Positions 18,725-27,689 of a stretch of DNA of 64,000 nt are shown in pieces (the stretch's first letter is position 1; every line of letters begins with the position of its first letter). A program made the position numbers and the translations under genes. The DNA is taken from assembly GCA_964537925.1 (NCBI GenBank), contig CAZICV010000001.1, positions 1,426,001 through 1,490,000 of the forward strand, given 5' to 3'. This stretch comes from SLDF01 sp964537925. Its GTDB lineage: Bacteria > Bacteroidota > Bacteroidia > Chitinophagales > Saprospiraceae. The notes beneath the pieces are model-generated. The model searched no databases, had not been told where the DNA came from, and saw only the letters and a program-made list of their open reading frames with translations.

Positions 18725-19543
18725 TTATTCGATTTTTGTACCGGAGAACTGTTTCTGAATTCTTTCCCCGGGGCTGTTGCCGTCTATCCAGTAGTTGATG
18801 ATCAGGGTCTTGTAGTCGTCTTGCAATGCCCCGTGACCACAAATATTTTTACAGAGCAGGCCTCCTCCTCCATGGATGAAAATGTTTTTTCTGTCGAGTC
18901 CGACCACAACTGTTGGGTCCGCACATCCTTGTGGAAGATTGCGTATCTCAAACAGTGGAAATGAAACCGGGATTTCTATTTCAAAAGAATCGGTAAGATG
19001 ATCTGTATTTGCTCCCCGCCATTTGCCATGCAGTAGTGACCAAGCATCATCAGGGCCGTGTGACCTTCTCAGTATATGGAATTTTTTACTGACAGTATCA
19101 CGGCTAGTGGGGTCCGATGAACAGCGATTGGGATCGTTGCGCTCTGTGACCAGGGTAACCTGGATATCACCGACAGCATTATCGCCAAAGAGAAGTTCAA
19201 ACTCCCTGTCGGTAAATATCTTTGGATCAGTGCCTATCTTCCAGTAGTATCTGTCTGCTTGATTGTGCGCTCGAAATGTAATATCTATGGTTGAAAATAC
19301 TGTATCTACTTTCAGCTCAAGGGTTTTCGGTCCGGTGTTATCACAGTTAAGTGAGAATATGGGAATCTCAAGGATGTCAAAATCCGCGTTGGCGGGTACA
19401 TAGCTGAGGCAGGGATCATAGTTGGGACAGCGCCGGTCCGTGGGGTCGGTGCATTCCTCCTTGCAGCAGCCGGCTATGGCGAAAGCAAGAATGAAAAAGC
19501 AGATCGGCGATATGACAAGACGATATTTATGGTTAGGGTACAT
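18725..19543 (-). CDS. Hypothetical Cys-rich lipoprotein, copy 1 of a tandem pair
   Basis: The product has 272 residues. A signal peptide with lipobox (IAGCC) leads into a Cys-rich start (K-E-E-C-x-D-P-T-x-R-R-C-P-N-Y-D-P-C) and a block reading LSYVPANADFDILE. The middle is Ig-like in feel but not recognised. The C-terminal 36 residues are nearly the same as in the neighbouring paralogue at 19660-20475, and the DNA there differs at only a few positions. It is followed after 3 bp by the large T9SS gene. Function unknown. Confidence 0.8.
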   Translation of the reverse strand: MYPNHKYRLVISPICFFILAFAIAGCCKEECTDPTDRRCPNYDPCLSYVPANADFDILEIPIFSLNCDNTGPKTLELKVDTVFSTIDITFRAHNQADRYYWKIGTDPKIFTDREFELLFGDNAVGDIQVTLVTERNDPNRCSSDPTSRDTVSKKFHILRRSHGPDDAWSLLHGKWRGANTDHLTDSFEIEIPVSFPLFEIRNLPQGCADPTVVVGLDRKNIFIHGGGGLLCKNICGHGALQDDYKTLIINYWIDGNSPGERIQKQFSGTKIE

Positions 19544-19659
19544 TCTGTGGGCTTGATTATTATATGGCTGTATTTTTGCTAATGTATTAAAAATTTAATA
19601 TTATATCGTATTATTAAGAGAAATATACTGCAGATTCAGTTGGTATGTGTTTGTGTGCA

Positions 19660-20475
19660 TTATTCTGTTTTTATACCGGAGAACTGTTTCTGAATTCTTT
19701 CCCCGGGGCTGTTGCCGTCTATCCAGTAGTCGATGACCAGGGTCTTGTAGTCGTCCTGCAATGCTCCGTGACCACAAATTCTTTTGCAGGAAGCGGCTGA
19801 ACCTGCAAAAAATATATTCTTTCGCCAAAGCCTCACATCAAGAGGTTGATCAAAGCAGCCTCTTGGTAAGTTGTTGATTCTGCGAGGGAAGCCCGGGGGG
19901 ATTTCTATATTGAAAGTATCTTCCGGGTTTTCCGTATCGCTCCCACGCCAGTTTCCGTGCAACAGGGACCATGGATCTGTCATAGAGTTATCAGGCGGGG
20001 ATAGAATATGGAAAGTCTTGGTGACAGTATCCCTGCTTGTAGAAGAAAGCGTACAATGCTGAAAATCATCTTTCTCAGCGATTAAAGTCACATTGATGTT
20101 TCCAACAGCGGTCACATTGAAGTAAAGACTAAACTCTTTGTCGGTAAACACTTTCGGGTCGGACCCGATTTTCCAGTAGTATTTGTCGGCCTGATGCAAA
20201 GCGCGGAAGGTGATATCTCCTCTAGGGAATACGGTATCTACCTGAAGTTCAAAAGTTGTAGATTCTCTATCACCGCAATTGGGTATAGCAAAGAGAACCT
20301 CCAGGATGTCAAAATCCGCGTTGGCGGGGACATAGCTGAGACAAGGATCATAGTTGGGACAACGACGATTGGTCGGGTCGTCGCATTCGTCTTTGCAGCA
20401 AGCTAATGGGACTATACCCAGGAGCAGGACGCAAGAGAACACAGAGATGATATACCGAAACCTAGTCGGTCTCAT
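19660..20475 (-). CDS. Hypothetical Cys-rich lipoprotein, copy 2 of a tandem pair
   Basis: The product has 271 residues and is a paralogue of the protein encoded at 18725-19543. It shares the lipobox (PLACC), the Cys-rich entry block, the ADFDILE block, a Y-Y-W-K-I-G-x-D-P-K-x-F-T-D motif and the C-terminal HGALQDDYKT...IQKQFSG block. The segment around residues 160-230 has diverged strongly. The gene lies 116 bp upstream of copy 1. No enzymatic motif is visible. Confidence 0.8.
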   Translation of the reverse strand: MRPTRFRYIISVFSCVLLLGIVPLACCKDECDDPTNRRCPNYDPCLSYVPANADFDILEVLFAIPNCGDRESTTFELQVDTVFPRGDITFRALHQADKYYWKIGSDPKVFTDKEFSLYFNVTAVGNINVTLIAEKDDFQHCTLSSTSRDTVTKTFHILSPPDNSMTDPWSLLHGNWRGSDTENPEDTFNIEIPPGFPRRINNLPRGCFDQPLDVRLWRKNIFFAGSAASCKRICGHGALQDDYKTLVIDYWIDGNSPGERIQKQFSGIKTE

Positions 20476-20604
20476 ACAGCGGATTTTTTGAGGTAGATGC
20501 AGGTCTAACCCGTGCGGGTGTGGTCCAGATACAGGTCAAAGACCCTCCGGATGAGCTAAACTATTAAAAATATACTCTTTTCGGATATGTGCCGGACAGA
20601 ATGG

Positions 20605-20637
20605 GTAATTATACGCAGAGTCATTGCGTATAATTAC
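20605..20637. promoter_or_regulatory. Perfect 13-bp inverted repeat, operator-like
   Basis: The arms GTAATTATACGCA (20605-20617) and TGCGTATAATTAC (20625-20637) are exact reverse complements around a 7-nt spacer. The site is AT-rich and has no T run, so it is less like a terminator than an operator. It lies about 130 bp upstream of the lipoprotein gene starting at 20475, and beyond the terminator of the aldehyde dehydrogenase gene. Confidence 0.5.
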
Positions 20638-20658
20638 GCAGTCAAAAGGGCCGGGCAA

Positions 20659-20692
20659 ACAAAAAAGGCTCTCCCGCCAATCCGGAAGAGCC
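20659..20692 (-). terminator. Rho-independent terminator of the aldehyde dehydrogenase gene
   Basis: The stem 20667-20672 with 20687-20692 extends past one mismatch. On the minus strand it is followed by TTTTTTG. It lies 29 bp past the stop at 20721. Confidence 0.8.
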
Positions 20693-20720
20693 CTTCGTAT
20701 AGGATATGTTCTCTTTACTC

Positions 20721-22247
20721 TTACAGCTCGAAACGAATCCCCTGGGCCAGAGGCACCTGGCGACCGTAGTTGATCGTATTCGTCTGGCGGCGCATATAGG
20801 CTTTCCAGGAGTCCGACCCGCTTTCGCGGCCGCCTCCTGTCTCCTTTTCGCCACCGAAAGCGCCGCCGATCTCGGCTCCGCTCGTACCGATGTTGACATT
20901 CGCAATACCGCAGTCGGAGCCGTTGGCCGACAGGAAGTATTCCGCCTCCCGCAGGCTGTCTGTCATGATGGCTGAGGACAGGCCCTGAGGTACATCATTC
21001 TGCATTGCCACCGCTTCTTCCAGCTCGTTGTATCGCATGATATAGAGAATCGGTGCAAAGGTCTCGTGCTGCACGATCTCCATCCGGTTGTCGGCTTCCA
21101 GTATACAGGGTCTGACATAGCAGCCGCTTTCATAGGCGGGTCCCTCCAGCACACCGCCTTCGACTACGACAGTGGCTCCGGCGGCTTTGGCCTGCTCTAT
21201 AGCCTTTGTGTAGCTGGCTACGGCATCCCGGTCGATCAGCGGTCCGACGTGGTTGTTGGCGTCCAGCGGATCTCCGATCCGCAGTTGACCGTATGCGGCG
21301 GCGAGTTTGGTCTTCACTGTATCATATATGCTCTCGTGGATGATGAGTCTCCTGGTACTGGTACAGCGCTGTCCGGCAGTGCCTACGGCGCCGAAGACTG
21401 CTCCGATGAGCACGGCGTTCAGGTCGGCGCCCGGCGTGATGATGATTGCGTTGTTACCGCCCAGTTCCAGCAGGCTGCGTCCGAGACGGGATGCCACCGC
21501 CGCACCGACGATGCGCCCCATGCGTGTGCTGCCGGTCGCGGAGATCAATGGCATGCGGCTGTCCGAGGTCATATACTCCCCGATACGGTAATCTCCGTTG
21601 ACCAGGGAACAGATGCCTTCAGGCAGGTCATTCTCCTCCAGGACCTGGCTGAACAGGTACTGGCAGGCAATACCGCAGAGCGGGGCCTTCTCGGAAGGCT
21701 TCCAGACACAGGTATCTCCGCAGACCAGGGCGATCATACTGTTCCAGGACCATACGGCCACCGGGAAGTTGAAGGCCGATATGATACCGACTACGCCCAG
21801 CGGGTGCCACTGCTCGTACATACGGTGAGCGGGCCGCTCCGAGTGCATGGTCAGCCCGTACAGCTGCCGGGACAGACCGACGGCAAAATCGCAGATATCG
21901 ATCATCTCCTGTACCTCGCCCAGGCCCTCCTGCAGGCTCTTGCCCATCTCATAGCTGACGAGTTTGCCCAGTGGATCCTTGTATTGTCTCAGCTTCTCTC
22001 CGTACTGACGGACGATCTCGCCGCGTCGGGGAGCCGGTATATTGCGCCAGTAGACAAAGGCTTCGGCTGCAGTGGCCACTACATCGTCGTACTGAGCGCG
22101 TGTCGTCACGGATACACTGCCGATAAGCCTGCCATCTACCGGGGAGTATGAGTCGATCCACTCGTCCGATCCATAGGTTTTCCTGCCGGTACCGGTGCCC
22201 GCATTGCGGGACGCTATACCCAATATATCCAGAAAGTCGATTTCCAT
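20721..22247 (-). CDS. Aldehyde dehydrogenase, ALDH7/alpha-aminoadipic semialdehyde type
   Basis: The product has 508 residues from the ATG at 22247. The family oxidises aldehydes with NAD(P)+; ALDH7-type enzymes act on alpha-aminoadipic semialdehyde/piperideine-6-carboxylate in lysine breakdown. Visible motifs are the FNFPVAVWSWN entry to the Rossmann fold, the WKPSEK cofactor motif, the ELGGNN general-base motif and the catalytic Cys in TAGQRCTSTRR. The MYEQWHPLGVVGIISAFNFP block is typical of the ALDH7 group. I chose 22247 because a longer frame reaching 22307 would run through the promoter. No lysine-pathway partner is adjacent, so the substrate remains an inference. Confidence 0.92.
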   Translation of the reverse strand: MEIDFLDILGIASRNAGTGTGRKTYGSDEWIDSYSPVDGRLIGSVSVTTRAQYDDVVATAAEAFVYWRNIPAPRRGEIVRQYGEKLRQYKDPLGKLVSYEMGKSLQEGLGEVQEMIDICDFAVGLSRQLYGLTMHSERPAHRMYEQWHPLGVVGIISAFNFPVAVWSWNSMIALVCGDTCVWKPSEKAPLCGIACQYLFSQVLEENDLPEGICSLVNGDYRIGEYMTSDSRMPLISATGSTRMGRIVGAAVASRLGRSLLELGGNNAIIITPGADLNAVLIGAVFGAVGTAGQRCTSTRRLIIHESIYDTVKTKLAAAYGQLRIGDPLDANNHVGPLIDRDAVASYTKAIEQAKAAGATVVVEGGVLEGPAYESGCYVRPCILEADNRMEIVQHETFAPILYIMRYNELEEAVAMQNDVPQGLSSAIMTDSLREAEYFLSANGSDCGIANVNIGTSGAEIGGAFGGEKETGGGRESGSDSWKAYMRRQTNTINYGRQVPLAQGIRFEL

Positions 22248-22267
22248 AGAACTTGTGTTTAAGGCCG

Positions 22268-22299
22268 CAAAAATACGGAAAATGGGGCCGCGACGCAAA
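22268..22299 (-). promoter_or_regulatory. Bacteroidota-type promoter of the aldehyde dehydrogenase gene
   Basis: On the minus strand TTTG (-33), a 20-nt spacer and TATTTTTG (-7, 22268-22275) match the known Bacteroidota sigma consensus TTTG/TAnnTTTG. The start codon follows 20 bp downstream. Confidence 0.7.
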
Positions 22300-22372
22300 T
22301 CAGGCAACGACCACTTTACCCGGCGCTTCTGGCAGATAAAGCTTATATTTGAAATAACAGCTCCCGACGACC

Positions 22373-23494
22373 GTGTCTTACCTGTCCAGCAAACGGAATA
22401 TTTCTGTCATCGTCCTGGCATATACATGCTTCTGGTCCCTGGGTTGCCTGGCCCAGGACACGCTGCCCAACCTGGTGCCCAATCCGGGCTTCGAGCTGCT
22501 GTCGGGTCTGCCGCTCAACTGGTTCAATACAGGCAGGGATTTTACCCATTGCATGAAGTACTGGAGTTCGCCCACGGGTGCGTCGCCGGACGCATACGGC
22601 AAGGGGATCAAAGTACCGTCCAACTGGGGGACAAAGGGTTTTGGCAAGGCAAAGCCACGCACCGGCAAGGGCATGGTAGGCCTGACGCTCTACGGGTGCG
22701 GCAGCGGCAAACCCCATTGCCGCGAATACATCCAGATCCCGCTGAACGAACAGTTGGTATTCGGGCAGAAGTACGAGATCACCTTTTGGGTGACCCATCT
22801 GCCAGGTACGATGGAGATCAACAATATAGGCGCTTATTTCAGCAGCAAGTTTTACGAGATAGAGACGGACCCGCTGCTATACTTCAAGCCGCACCTGTAC
22901 TCCGAATATATCCTCCAGTGTGACGGTTACTGGGAGAAGATCTCCGGCACATTCCTGGCAACGAGCGAAGCAGAATACCTCATCATAGGCAATTTTTTTC
23001 CTGACAGCCTGACCGCTTCCCGGCAGCCGGAGAAAGAGGGGTATGGGTTTGCTTACTATTATATCGACGATGTATCGGTGCGTAAAGTGCCGCCCATTCT
23101 GCCTATACCGGTCAGGGACGACGACATCACCCGCGCCGTAATGGAAAAGGGCAATATCATCCCGCTCAAATATATCTTCTTCGATCCGGACAAGAGCGAG
23201 CTCCTGCCCAGATCCCATGTCGAGCTCAGGAAGCTGGCGGGCATACTGAACCAATACCCGTCTATACAACTGGAGGTACGCGGGCACACGGACAGCAGGG
23301 GAGAAGAGTCCTACAACCTGCGGCTTTCGCGTGACCGGGCCCAGGCAGTGATGGACTACCTGCTCTCCGAAGGTATCGAAGCCGGCCGGCTTCGCTTCAG
23401 AGGATATGGGAGCAGTCAGCCCATCGCGACCAATCATTCGGACCAGGGTCGCCGGCAGAACCGACGCGTAGAGATCTGCATCCTGGACCGGTAG
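22373..23494 (+). CDS. OmpA-family outer-membrane/peptidoglycan-binding protein
   Basis: The product has 373 residues and starts at GTG. A signal peptide (cleavage near CLAQ, residue 28) precedes a carbohydrate-binding-like N-terminal domain (about 30-240, beginning LVPNPGFE, ending YYIDDVSV). A C-terminal OmpA domain (about 255-373) carries IFFDPDKSEL, VRGHTDSRG and LSRDRAQAV...L motifs. The OmpA domain is known to bind peptidoglycan. The combination is common in Bacteroidota envelope proteins; the ligand of the front domain is unknown. It is divergent from the aldehyde dehydrogenase gene. Confidence 0.92.
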   Translation: MSYLSSKRNISVIVLAYTCFWSLGCLAQDTLPNLVPNPGFELLSGLPLNWFNTGRDFTHCMKYWSSPTGASPDAYGKGIKVPSNWGTKGFGKAKPRTGKGMVGLTLYGCGSGKPHCREYIQIPLNEQLVFGQKYEITFWVTHLPGTMEINNIGAYFSSKFYEIETDPLLYFKPHLYSEYILQCDGYWEKISGTFLATSEAEYLIIGNFFPDSLTASRQPEKEGYGFAYYYIDDVSVRKVPPILPIPVRDDDITRAVMEKGNIIPLKYIFFDPDKSELLPRSHVELRKLAGILNQYPSIQLEVRGHTDSRGEESYNLRLSRDRAQAVMDYLLSEGIEAGRLRFRGYGSSQPIATNHSDQGRRQNRRVEICILDR

Positions 23495-23569
23495 CCGGAC
23501 CCGGTGGTTTTCGTTTTTAAAGCCGTTGCAGAGCGTTGCCCTGAGGGCCGTTTTGTGTAATTTGCCGCC

Positions 23570-24184
23570 ATGAAAAGCGTATCCCTGCTAGCTGTACTGC
23601 AACAAGGCAGGCTGGAGGCCGGATGTGACGAAGCGGGCAGGGGCTGCCTTGCCGGTCCGGTAGTCGCGGCAGCCGTCATCTGGCCCGAAGACCTGGATCT
23701 GCCAACACTCAACGACTCCAAACAACTGACCCATGATCAGCGGGAGGGGCTGCGGGCAGTCATAGAAGAGCGGGCGATCGCCTGGGCAATCGGCCAGGCA
23801 GAACCGGAAGAAATAGATCGGATCAATATTCTGCATGCCTCCTTCCTGGCGATGGAGCGGGCTATATCTGCGCTGCGGCTAGCGCCGGAACATCTGCTGA
23901 TCGACGGCAATCGTTTCCGGTCTCACCTGGACATACCGTATACCTGTATCGTAAAGGGCGATGCCACATATCGTTCCATCGCCGCTGCTTCGATCCTGGC
24001 CAAAACAGAGCGCGACCGGCTGATGGTGCGCATGGGGACACAATATCCGCACTACGACTGGCAACAAAACAAGGGATACCCTACGGCCGCCCACCGCAGA
24101 GCGATCGCCGCGCACGGCCCCAGCCCGTTGCACCGGCAGAGTTTTCGATGGTCGCCTCCTCCCGGGCAGATCCCTTTACTCTGA
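23570..24184 (+). CDS. rnhB: Ribonuclease HII
   Basis: The product has 204 residues. RNase HII cleaves the RNA strand of RNA-DNA hybrids and removes misincorporated ribonucleotides. The DEAGRG motif (D20, E21) supplies catalytic acidic residues. LIDGN carries another Asp, and the NDSK motif and the ASILAKTERD block match the family. The length is normal. The gene is convergent with the lipid kinase gene, with a single base between the two stop codons. Confidence 0.95.
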   Translation: MKSVSLLAVLQQGRLEAGCDEAGRGCLAGPVVAAAVIWPEDLDLPTLNDSKQLTHDQREGLRAVIEERAIAWAIGQAEPEEIDRINILHASFLAMERAISALRLAPEHLLIDGNRFRSHLDIPYTCIVKGDATYRSIAAASILAKTERDRLMVRMGTQYPHYDWQQNKGYPTAAHRRAIAAHGPSPLHRQSFRWSPPPGQIPLL

Positions 24185-24185
24185 C

Positions 24186-25145
24186 TCAAGCTTCTTGTTC
24201 CGTGAGGGGAGGCAGCAATATACCCAACCTGGCAGGCAGGCACCGGATCGTTGCCGGGGTGAATCCCTTGAATTCTCCGTCAGCTTCCACGGGTACCGGT
24301 CTGTCGGACGATACGACGCATGACAAGTGCTGACCGGTGTATACCAGCGGATGCCCGTCCAGGTTACCGGCAAACAGTCGGTAGAGATTGAGCAGTATGC
24401 GCCACACAGGCATGGAGCGTATGGTCGTCACCGCCAGCTTGCCGTCGTCGGCGATGGCATGTGGTACGATCTGCATACCGTTGCCGCTGTACCGGGTGAT
24501 GCCGGCATTGACCGTGAAGAACCTACCCTCCAGGCCTGCCTCGTCCGCCTGTACCTGCATATGGACGGCGCGGTAACGAAAAAGCCCGCGCAGGACAGCC
24601 AGGAAATAAGACAACTTCCCCATTCTTTTGGCCTCCGTGGCACTCAGCTGCCGGGCGATCATACCGTCAAAGCCCAGGCCGAGCACGTTGACAAAATAGC
24701 TTTCCGAAGACAGGGTACCGTCAGGGCCGGTACACTCCAGGTGACCGACATCCTGGAGGCCTCGCCTGCACATGCGCATAGCCCTGGCCAGCGTATCAGG
24801 TTCGCTGCCCCAGGCATAATGCCTGGCCCAGTCATTGGCGGTGCCGAGCGGTATGGCGAAGAAGGTCAGCTCCGTCGCAGCTACGGTATCCTGTGTGAGC
24901 AGCCCGTTGGCTACCTCATGGACCGTACCGTCACCGCCCATGACTGCGATCCGCCGGTGGCCGGCGGATACAGCTTCCCCGGCGATCGATAAGGCGTGCC
25001 CGGGGTACTCCGTATATACAGCCTGCACATCGAGCCCGGCCTGCGAACACGCATCAATATAGCGTCCGGCTTTCCTGCCGCAGCGTCCGCCGCCGGCAGT
25101 GGGATTGATGATGAGCAGCCAGCTGCCCGGATTGACTTCCGTCAT
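24186..25145 (-). CDS. YegS/diacylglycerol kinase-family lipid kinase
   Basis: The product has 319 residues. The N-terminal catalytic domain has INPTAGGGR and the nucleotide-binding GGDGTVHEV motif near residue 75, with PLGTANDWAR following. The C-terminal beta-sandwich has the FVNVLGLGFDG motif. These are features of the DAGK catalytic-domain family (YegS, BmrU, DgkB), which phosphorylates lipid alcohols at the membrane. The exact lipid substrate cannot be told from sequence. Confidence 0.92.
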   Translation of the reverse strand: MTEVNPGSWLLIINPTAGGGRCGRKAGRYIDACSQAGLDVQAVYTEYPGHALSIAGEAVSAGHRRIAVMGGDGTVHEVANGLLTQDTVAATELTFFAIPLGTANDWARHYAWGSEPDTLARAMRMCRRGLQDVGHLECTGPDGTLSSESYFVNVLGLGFDGMIARQLSATEAKRMGKLSYFLAVLRGLFRYRAVHMQVQADEAGLEGRFFTVNAGITRYSGNGMQIVPHAIADDGKLAVTTIRSMPVWRILLNLYRLFAGNLDGHPLVYTGQHLSCVVSSDRPVPVEADGEFKGFTPATIRCLPARLGILLPPLTEQEA

Positions 25146-25206
25146 GAGATAAGCCCGTTTTGTCTAAACTTGACCGGAAAATAGTGCGATTCCGGGACTG
25201 CTGGTT

Positions 25207-25214
25207 TATTTTTG
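25207..25214 (+). promoter_or_regulatory. -7 box of the ABC transporter operon
   Basis: TATTTTTG matches the Bacteroidota -7 consensus TAnnTTTG. It lies 60 bp before the chosen ATG at 25274. No good -33 box is seen. Confidence 0.45.
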
Positions 25215-25273
25215 GGTACAGGAGACGGTATGTTCCGCCGCTTCCGCATGTTCCATCTGAAAGCAAAAACCAC

Positions 25274-26191
25274 ATGAATATACTGAGCCTGCAGCAAGTA
25301 GTTAAGAGGTATACCAATCACCTGGCGGTGGACCATGTGAGCTTCGATGTACCCAAAGGCTGCATCTTCGGCCTGCTGGGCCCCAACGGAGCCGGGAAGA
25401 CGTCGCTGATCCGTATCATCACGTGTATCACTCAGGCAGACAGCGGACAGGTACTTTTTGACGGAGAGCCGCTCAACGAAAATCACCCGTCCGATATCGG
25501 CTATATGCCCGAGGAGCGTGGACTGTACAAGAAGATGAAGGTCGGCGAGCAGCTCCTCTACCTGGCTGTACTCAAGGGAATGGAAACAAAGGCCGCCAAA
25601 CGGGAGATCGCAGAGTGGCTGGAAAAATTTGAGATCACCGACTGGTACAACCGCAAAGTAGAAGAGTTGTCCAAGGGGATGCAGCAAAAAATACAGTTCA
25701 TCTCGACGGTCATACACAAACCCAAACTGCTCATCCTGGACGAGCCCTTTTCTGGCTTGGACCCGATCAACAGCAACCTGATCAAGGACGAGATCCGCAA
25801 ACTCAACGAGAGCGGCATATCTGTCATCTTTTCGACCCACCGTATGGAGCAGGTAGAGGAGATCTGCGAATATATGGTCCTGATCAACAAAGGACGCCGG
25901 GTGCTGGACGGACGCGTACGGGAGATCAAAGAGCGGTTCAAGGACAATGTTTACGCGTTTCACTACAAAGACGAGCTACCGGCGGATACCCTCTCCGGTA
26001 TGCAAGTACTGTCGCATACAAACGGGCAGATCCGCGTGCAGCTCTCCGGGTTGCGCGAGGCCAATGAGATGCTGTCGCACCTCATCGGCAAGGGAGTACT
26101 GATCGACAGCTTCCAGGAGATCCTGCCCAGCATCAACGAGATATTCATCAAGACCGTCCGGGAAACATCCGGGCAGCCTGCTGCTCAATAA
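25274..26191 (+). CDS. ABC transporter ATP-binding protein (ABC-2/Nat type)
   Basis: The product has 305 residues. Walker A is GPNGAGKTS (36-43), the signature is LSKGMQQKI, and Walker B is LLILDEPFSGLDP, followed by the H-loop FSTHRMEQVEE. A C-terminal extension of about 80 residues is typical of ABC-2 exporter ATPases. It drives the permease encoded 26 bp downstream. The ATG at 25274 directly precedes the conserved domain and follows a -7 box; a TTG start at 25160 would add 38 residues without homology. Confidence 0.93.
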   Translation: MNILSLQQVVKRYTNHLAVDHVSFDVPKGCIFGLLGPNGAGKTSLIRIITCITQADSGQVLFDGEPLNENHPSDIGYMPEERGLYKKMKVGEQLLYLAVLKGMETKAAKREIAEWLEKFEITDWYNRKVEELSKGMQQKIQFISTVIHKPKLLILDEPFSGLDPINSNLIKDEIRKLNESGISVIFSTHRMEQVEEICEYMVLINKGRRVLDGRVREIKERFKDNVYAFHYKDELPADTLSGMQVLSHTNGQIRVQLSGLREANEMLSHLIGKGVLIDSFQEILPSINEIFIKTVRETSGQPAAQ

Positions 26192-26217
26192 ATACCCCTC
26201 AAAAACCAAACCATCTT

Positions 26218-27552
26218 ATGAACAAGCTCTGGCTGATCATCAAGAGAGAATACCTGACACGCGTCACCCGCAGATCTTTCATACTGGCCACCCTGCTCAC
26301 GCCGCTGGCTTTCGGCGTTTTTTTCCTGGTGGTCACGATCATATTCGCCTATCAGAGCGATGACACGAAAAACATCATCGTGCAGGACAGCAGCAATCTG
26401 CTCGAGAAAGCCCTGCCGGACAGCAAGAGCCTCTATTTTACCTTTTCCAATGAGAGCCTGGAGGACCTTAAGGGCAGGTATAATGACAAGGAGTATGACG
26501 GTATACTGGTCGTACCGGCGCTGGAGGATATCCAGAACAAGAATATGCGGGTGTTCTACTATTCGGATGAGCCGCTGGACCCCGAGAGTACATTGCGGCT
26601 GACCAGGGAGCTGGAGAGCCGGGTACGCAATTACAAGATCAAAGCCCTGGGCTTCGAACAGAAGAAACTCGAAAGCCTGGATGTCTCCGTGACCATTGAT
26701 CCCGACGTGGTGAATAAAAAAACGGGCAAAGCGGAAGACGAAAAGACCTTCACGTCGCTTACGAGCGGTGTAGCTGCCGGTATTGGGGGTATCATGGGGG
26801 TGATCATGTACCTCATGGTCTTTATCAACGGGTCCATGGTCATGCGCAGTGTGATGGAAGAGAAGATGAACCGCATAGTAGAGGTCATGATCTCTTCCGT
26901 GAAGCCTTTTCAACTGATGTTTGGCAAAATAGTCGGGGTCGGTGCTGTGGGGTTGACCCAATTCCTGATATGGGCGATCCTGATACCGGTGATCAGTATT
27001 GTCGTCGGGTTGTTCTTCGGTATTGACACGACTAAGGCCATGGAGATGCAACAGGCTGCCCAGCCGCAGGTCATGGACAATGCTGCACTGGATCCGGCAC
27101 AACTGATCGTGGAGATCAGCCGTATCAACTGGTGGGTGATCATCCCCTGCTTCATCCTCTTCTTCCTGGGAGGTTTCTTTATTTATTCATCGCTGTTCGC
27201 TGCGGTGGGCTCCGCCATCGGGGACGACCTGGGGGAGGGCCAGTCGCTCACCATCCCGATCACGATCCCTGTTTTGCTGGCCTTTTACATCATGTTTGTC
27301 GCTATCCGTGCGCCTAATAGCAGCCTGGCGGTGTGGTCCTCGATCTTCCCGTTGTTCTCGCCGATCGTCATGCCTGCGCGGCTGGCCTTCAACCCCCCGG
27401 CATGGCAGATCGTACTGTCCCTGCTTTTGCTGGTACTCTCGGTACTGTTCTTCGTCTGGTTGTCGGCACGTATATACCGGGTAGGAATCCTCATGTACGG
27501 AAAGAAAGCCACGTTCAAGGAGATCGGCAAGTGGCTGTTTTACAAGCGCTGA
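26218..27552 (+). CDS. ABC-2 type transporter permease (NatB-like)
   Basis: The product has 444 residues. One membrane segment lies near the N-terminus (about 22-45), followed by a large extracytoplasmic domain of about 130 residues. Several membrane segments occupy about 180-430, including the MRSVMEEKMNRIVEVMISSVKP motif typical of ABC-2 permeases of the NatB/YhaP type. Together with the upstream ATPase it forms an exporter. Sodium export is known for NatAB, but the substrate here is not evident. A bidirectional terminator ends the operon. Confidence 0.92.
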   Translation: MNKLWLIIKREYLTRVTRRSFILATLLTPLAFGVFFLVVTIIFAYQSDDTKNIIVQDSSNLLEKALPDSKSLYFTFSNESLEDLKGRYNDKEYDGILVVPALEDIQNKNMRVFYYSDEPLDPESTLRLTRELESRVRNYKIKALGFEQKKLESLDVSVTIDPDVVNKKTGKAEDEKTFTSLTSGVAAGIGGIMGVIMYLMVFINGSMVMRSVMEEKMNRIVEVMISSVKPFQLMFGKIVGVGAVGLTQFLIWAILIPVISIVVGLFFGIDTTKAMEMQQAAQPQVMDNAALDPAQLIVEISRINWWVIIPCFILFFLGGFFIYSSLFAAVGSAIGDDLGEGQSLTIPITIPVLLAFYIMFVAIRAPNSSLAVWSSIFPLFSPIVMPARLAFNPPAWQIVLSLLLLVLSVLFFVWLSARIYRVGILMYGKKATFKEIGKWLFYKR

Positions 27553-27612
27553 TCCGGGACACCGGTATCGCGGGCACTTGCGGGAGGGCATAGCAGCCTG
27601 CTCCATTATTAC

Positions 27613-27655
27613 AAAATAAAAGGGCGGACCATCCAACGGTGGTCCGCCCTTTTTA
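27613..27655. terminator. Bidirectional rho-independent terminator
   Basis: A 10-bp perfect stem (27622-27631 with 27640-27649) has an 8-nt loop, an A-rich run on its left and TTTTT on its right. It serves the permease gene on the plus strand and the coiled-coil lipoprotein gene on the minus strand. Confidence 0.88.
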
Positions 27656-27689
27656 TGTGTTTTTATGCTTGCTGCCTGTGAAAGCTCGG

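Noticed and set aside
21066..22151. 361-residue plus-strand open frame opposite the aldehyde dehydrogenase
   Set aside because: Antisense to a well-conserved enzyme and without any recognisable motif.
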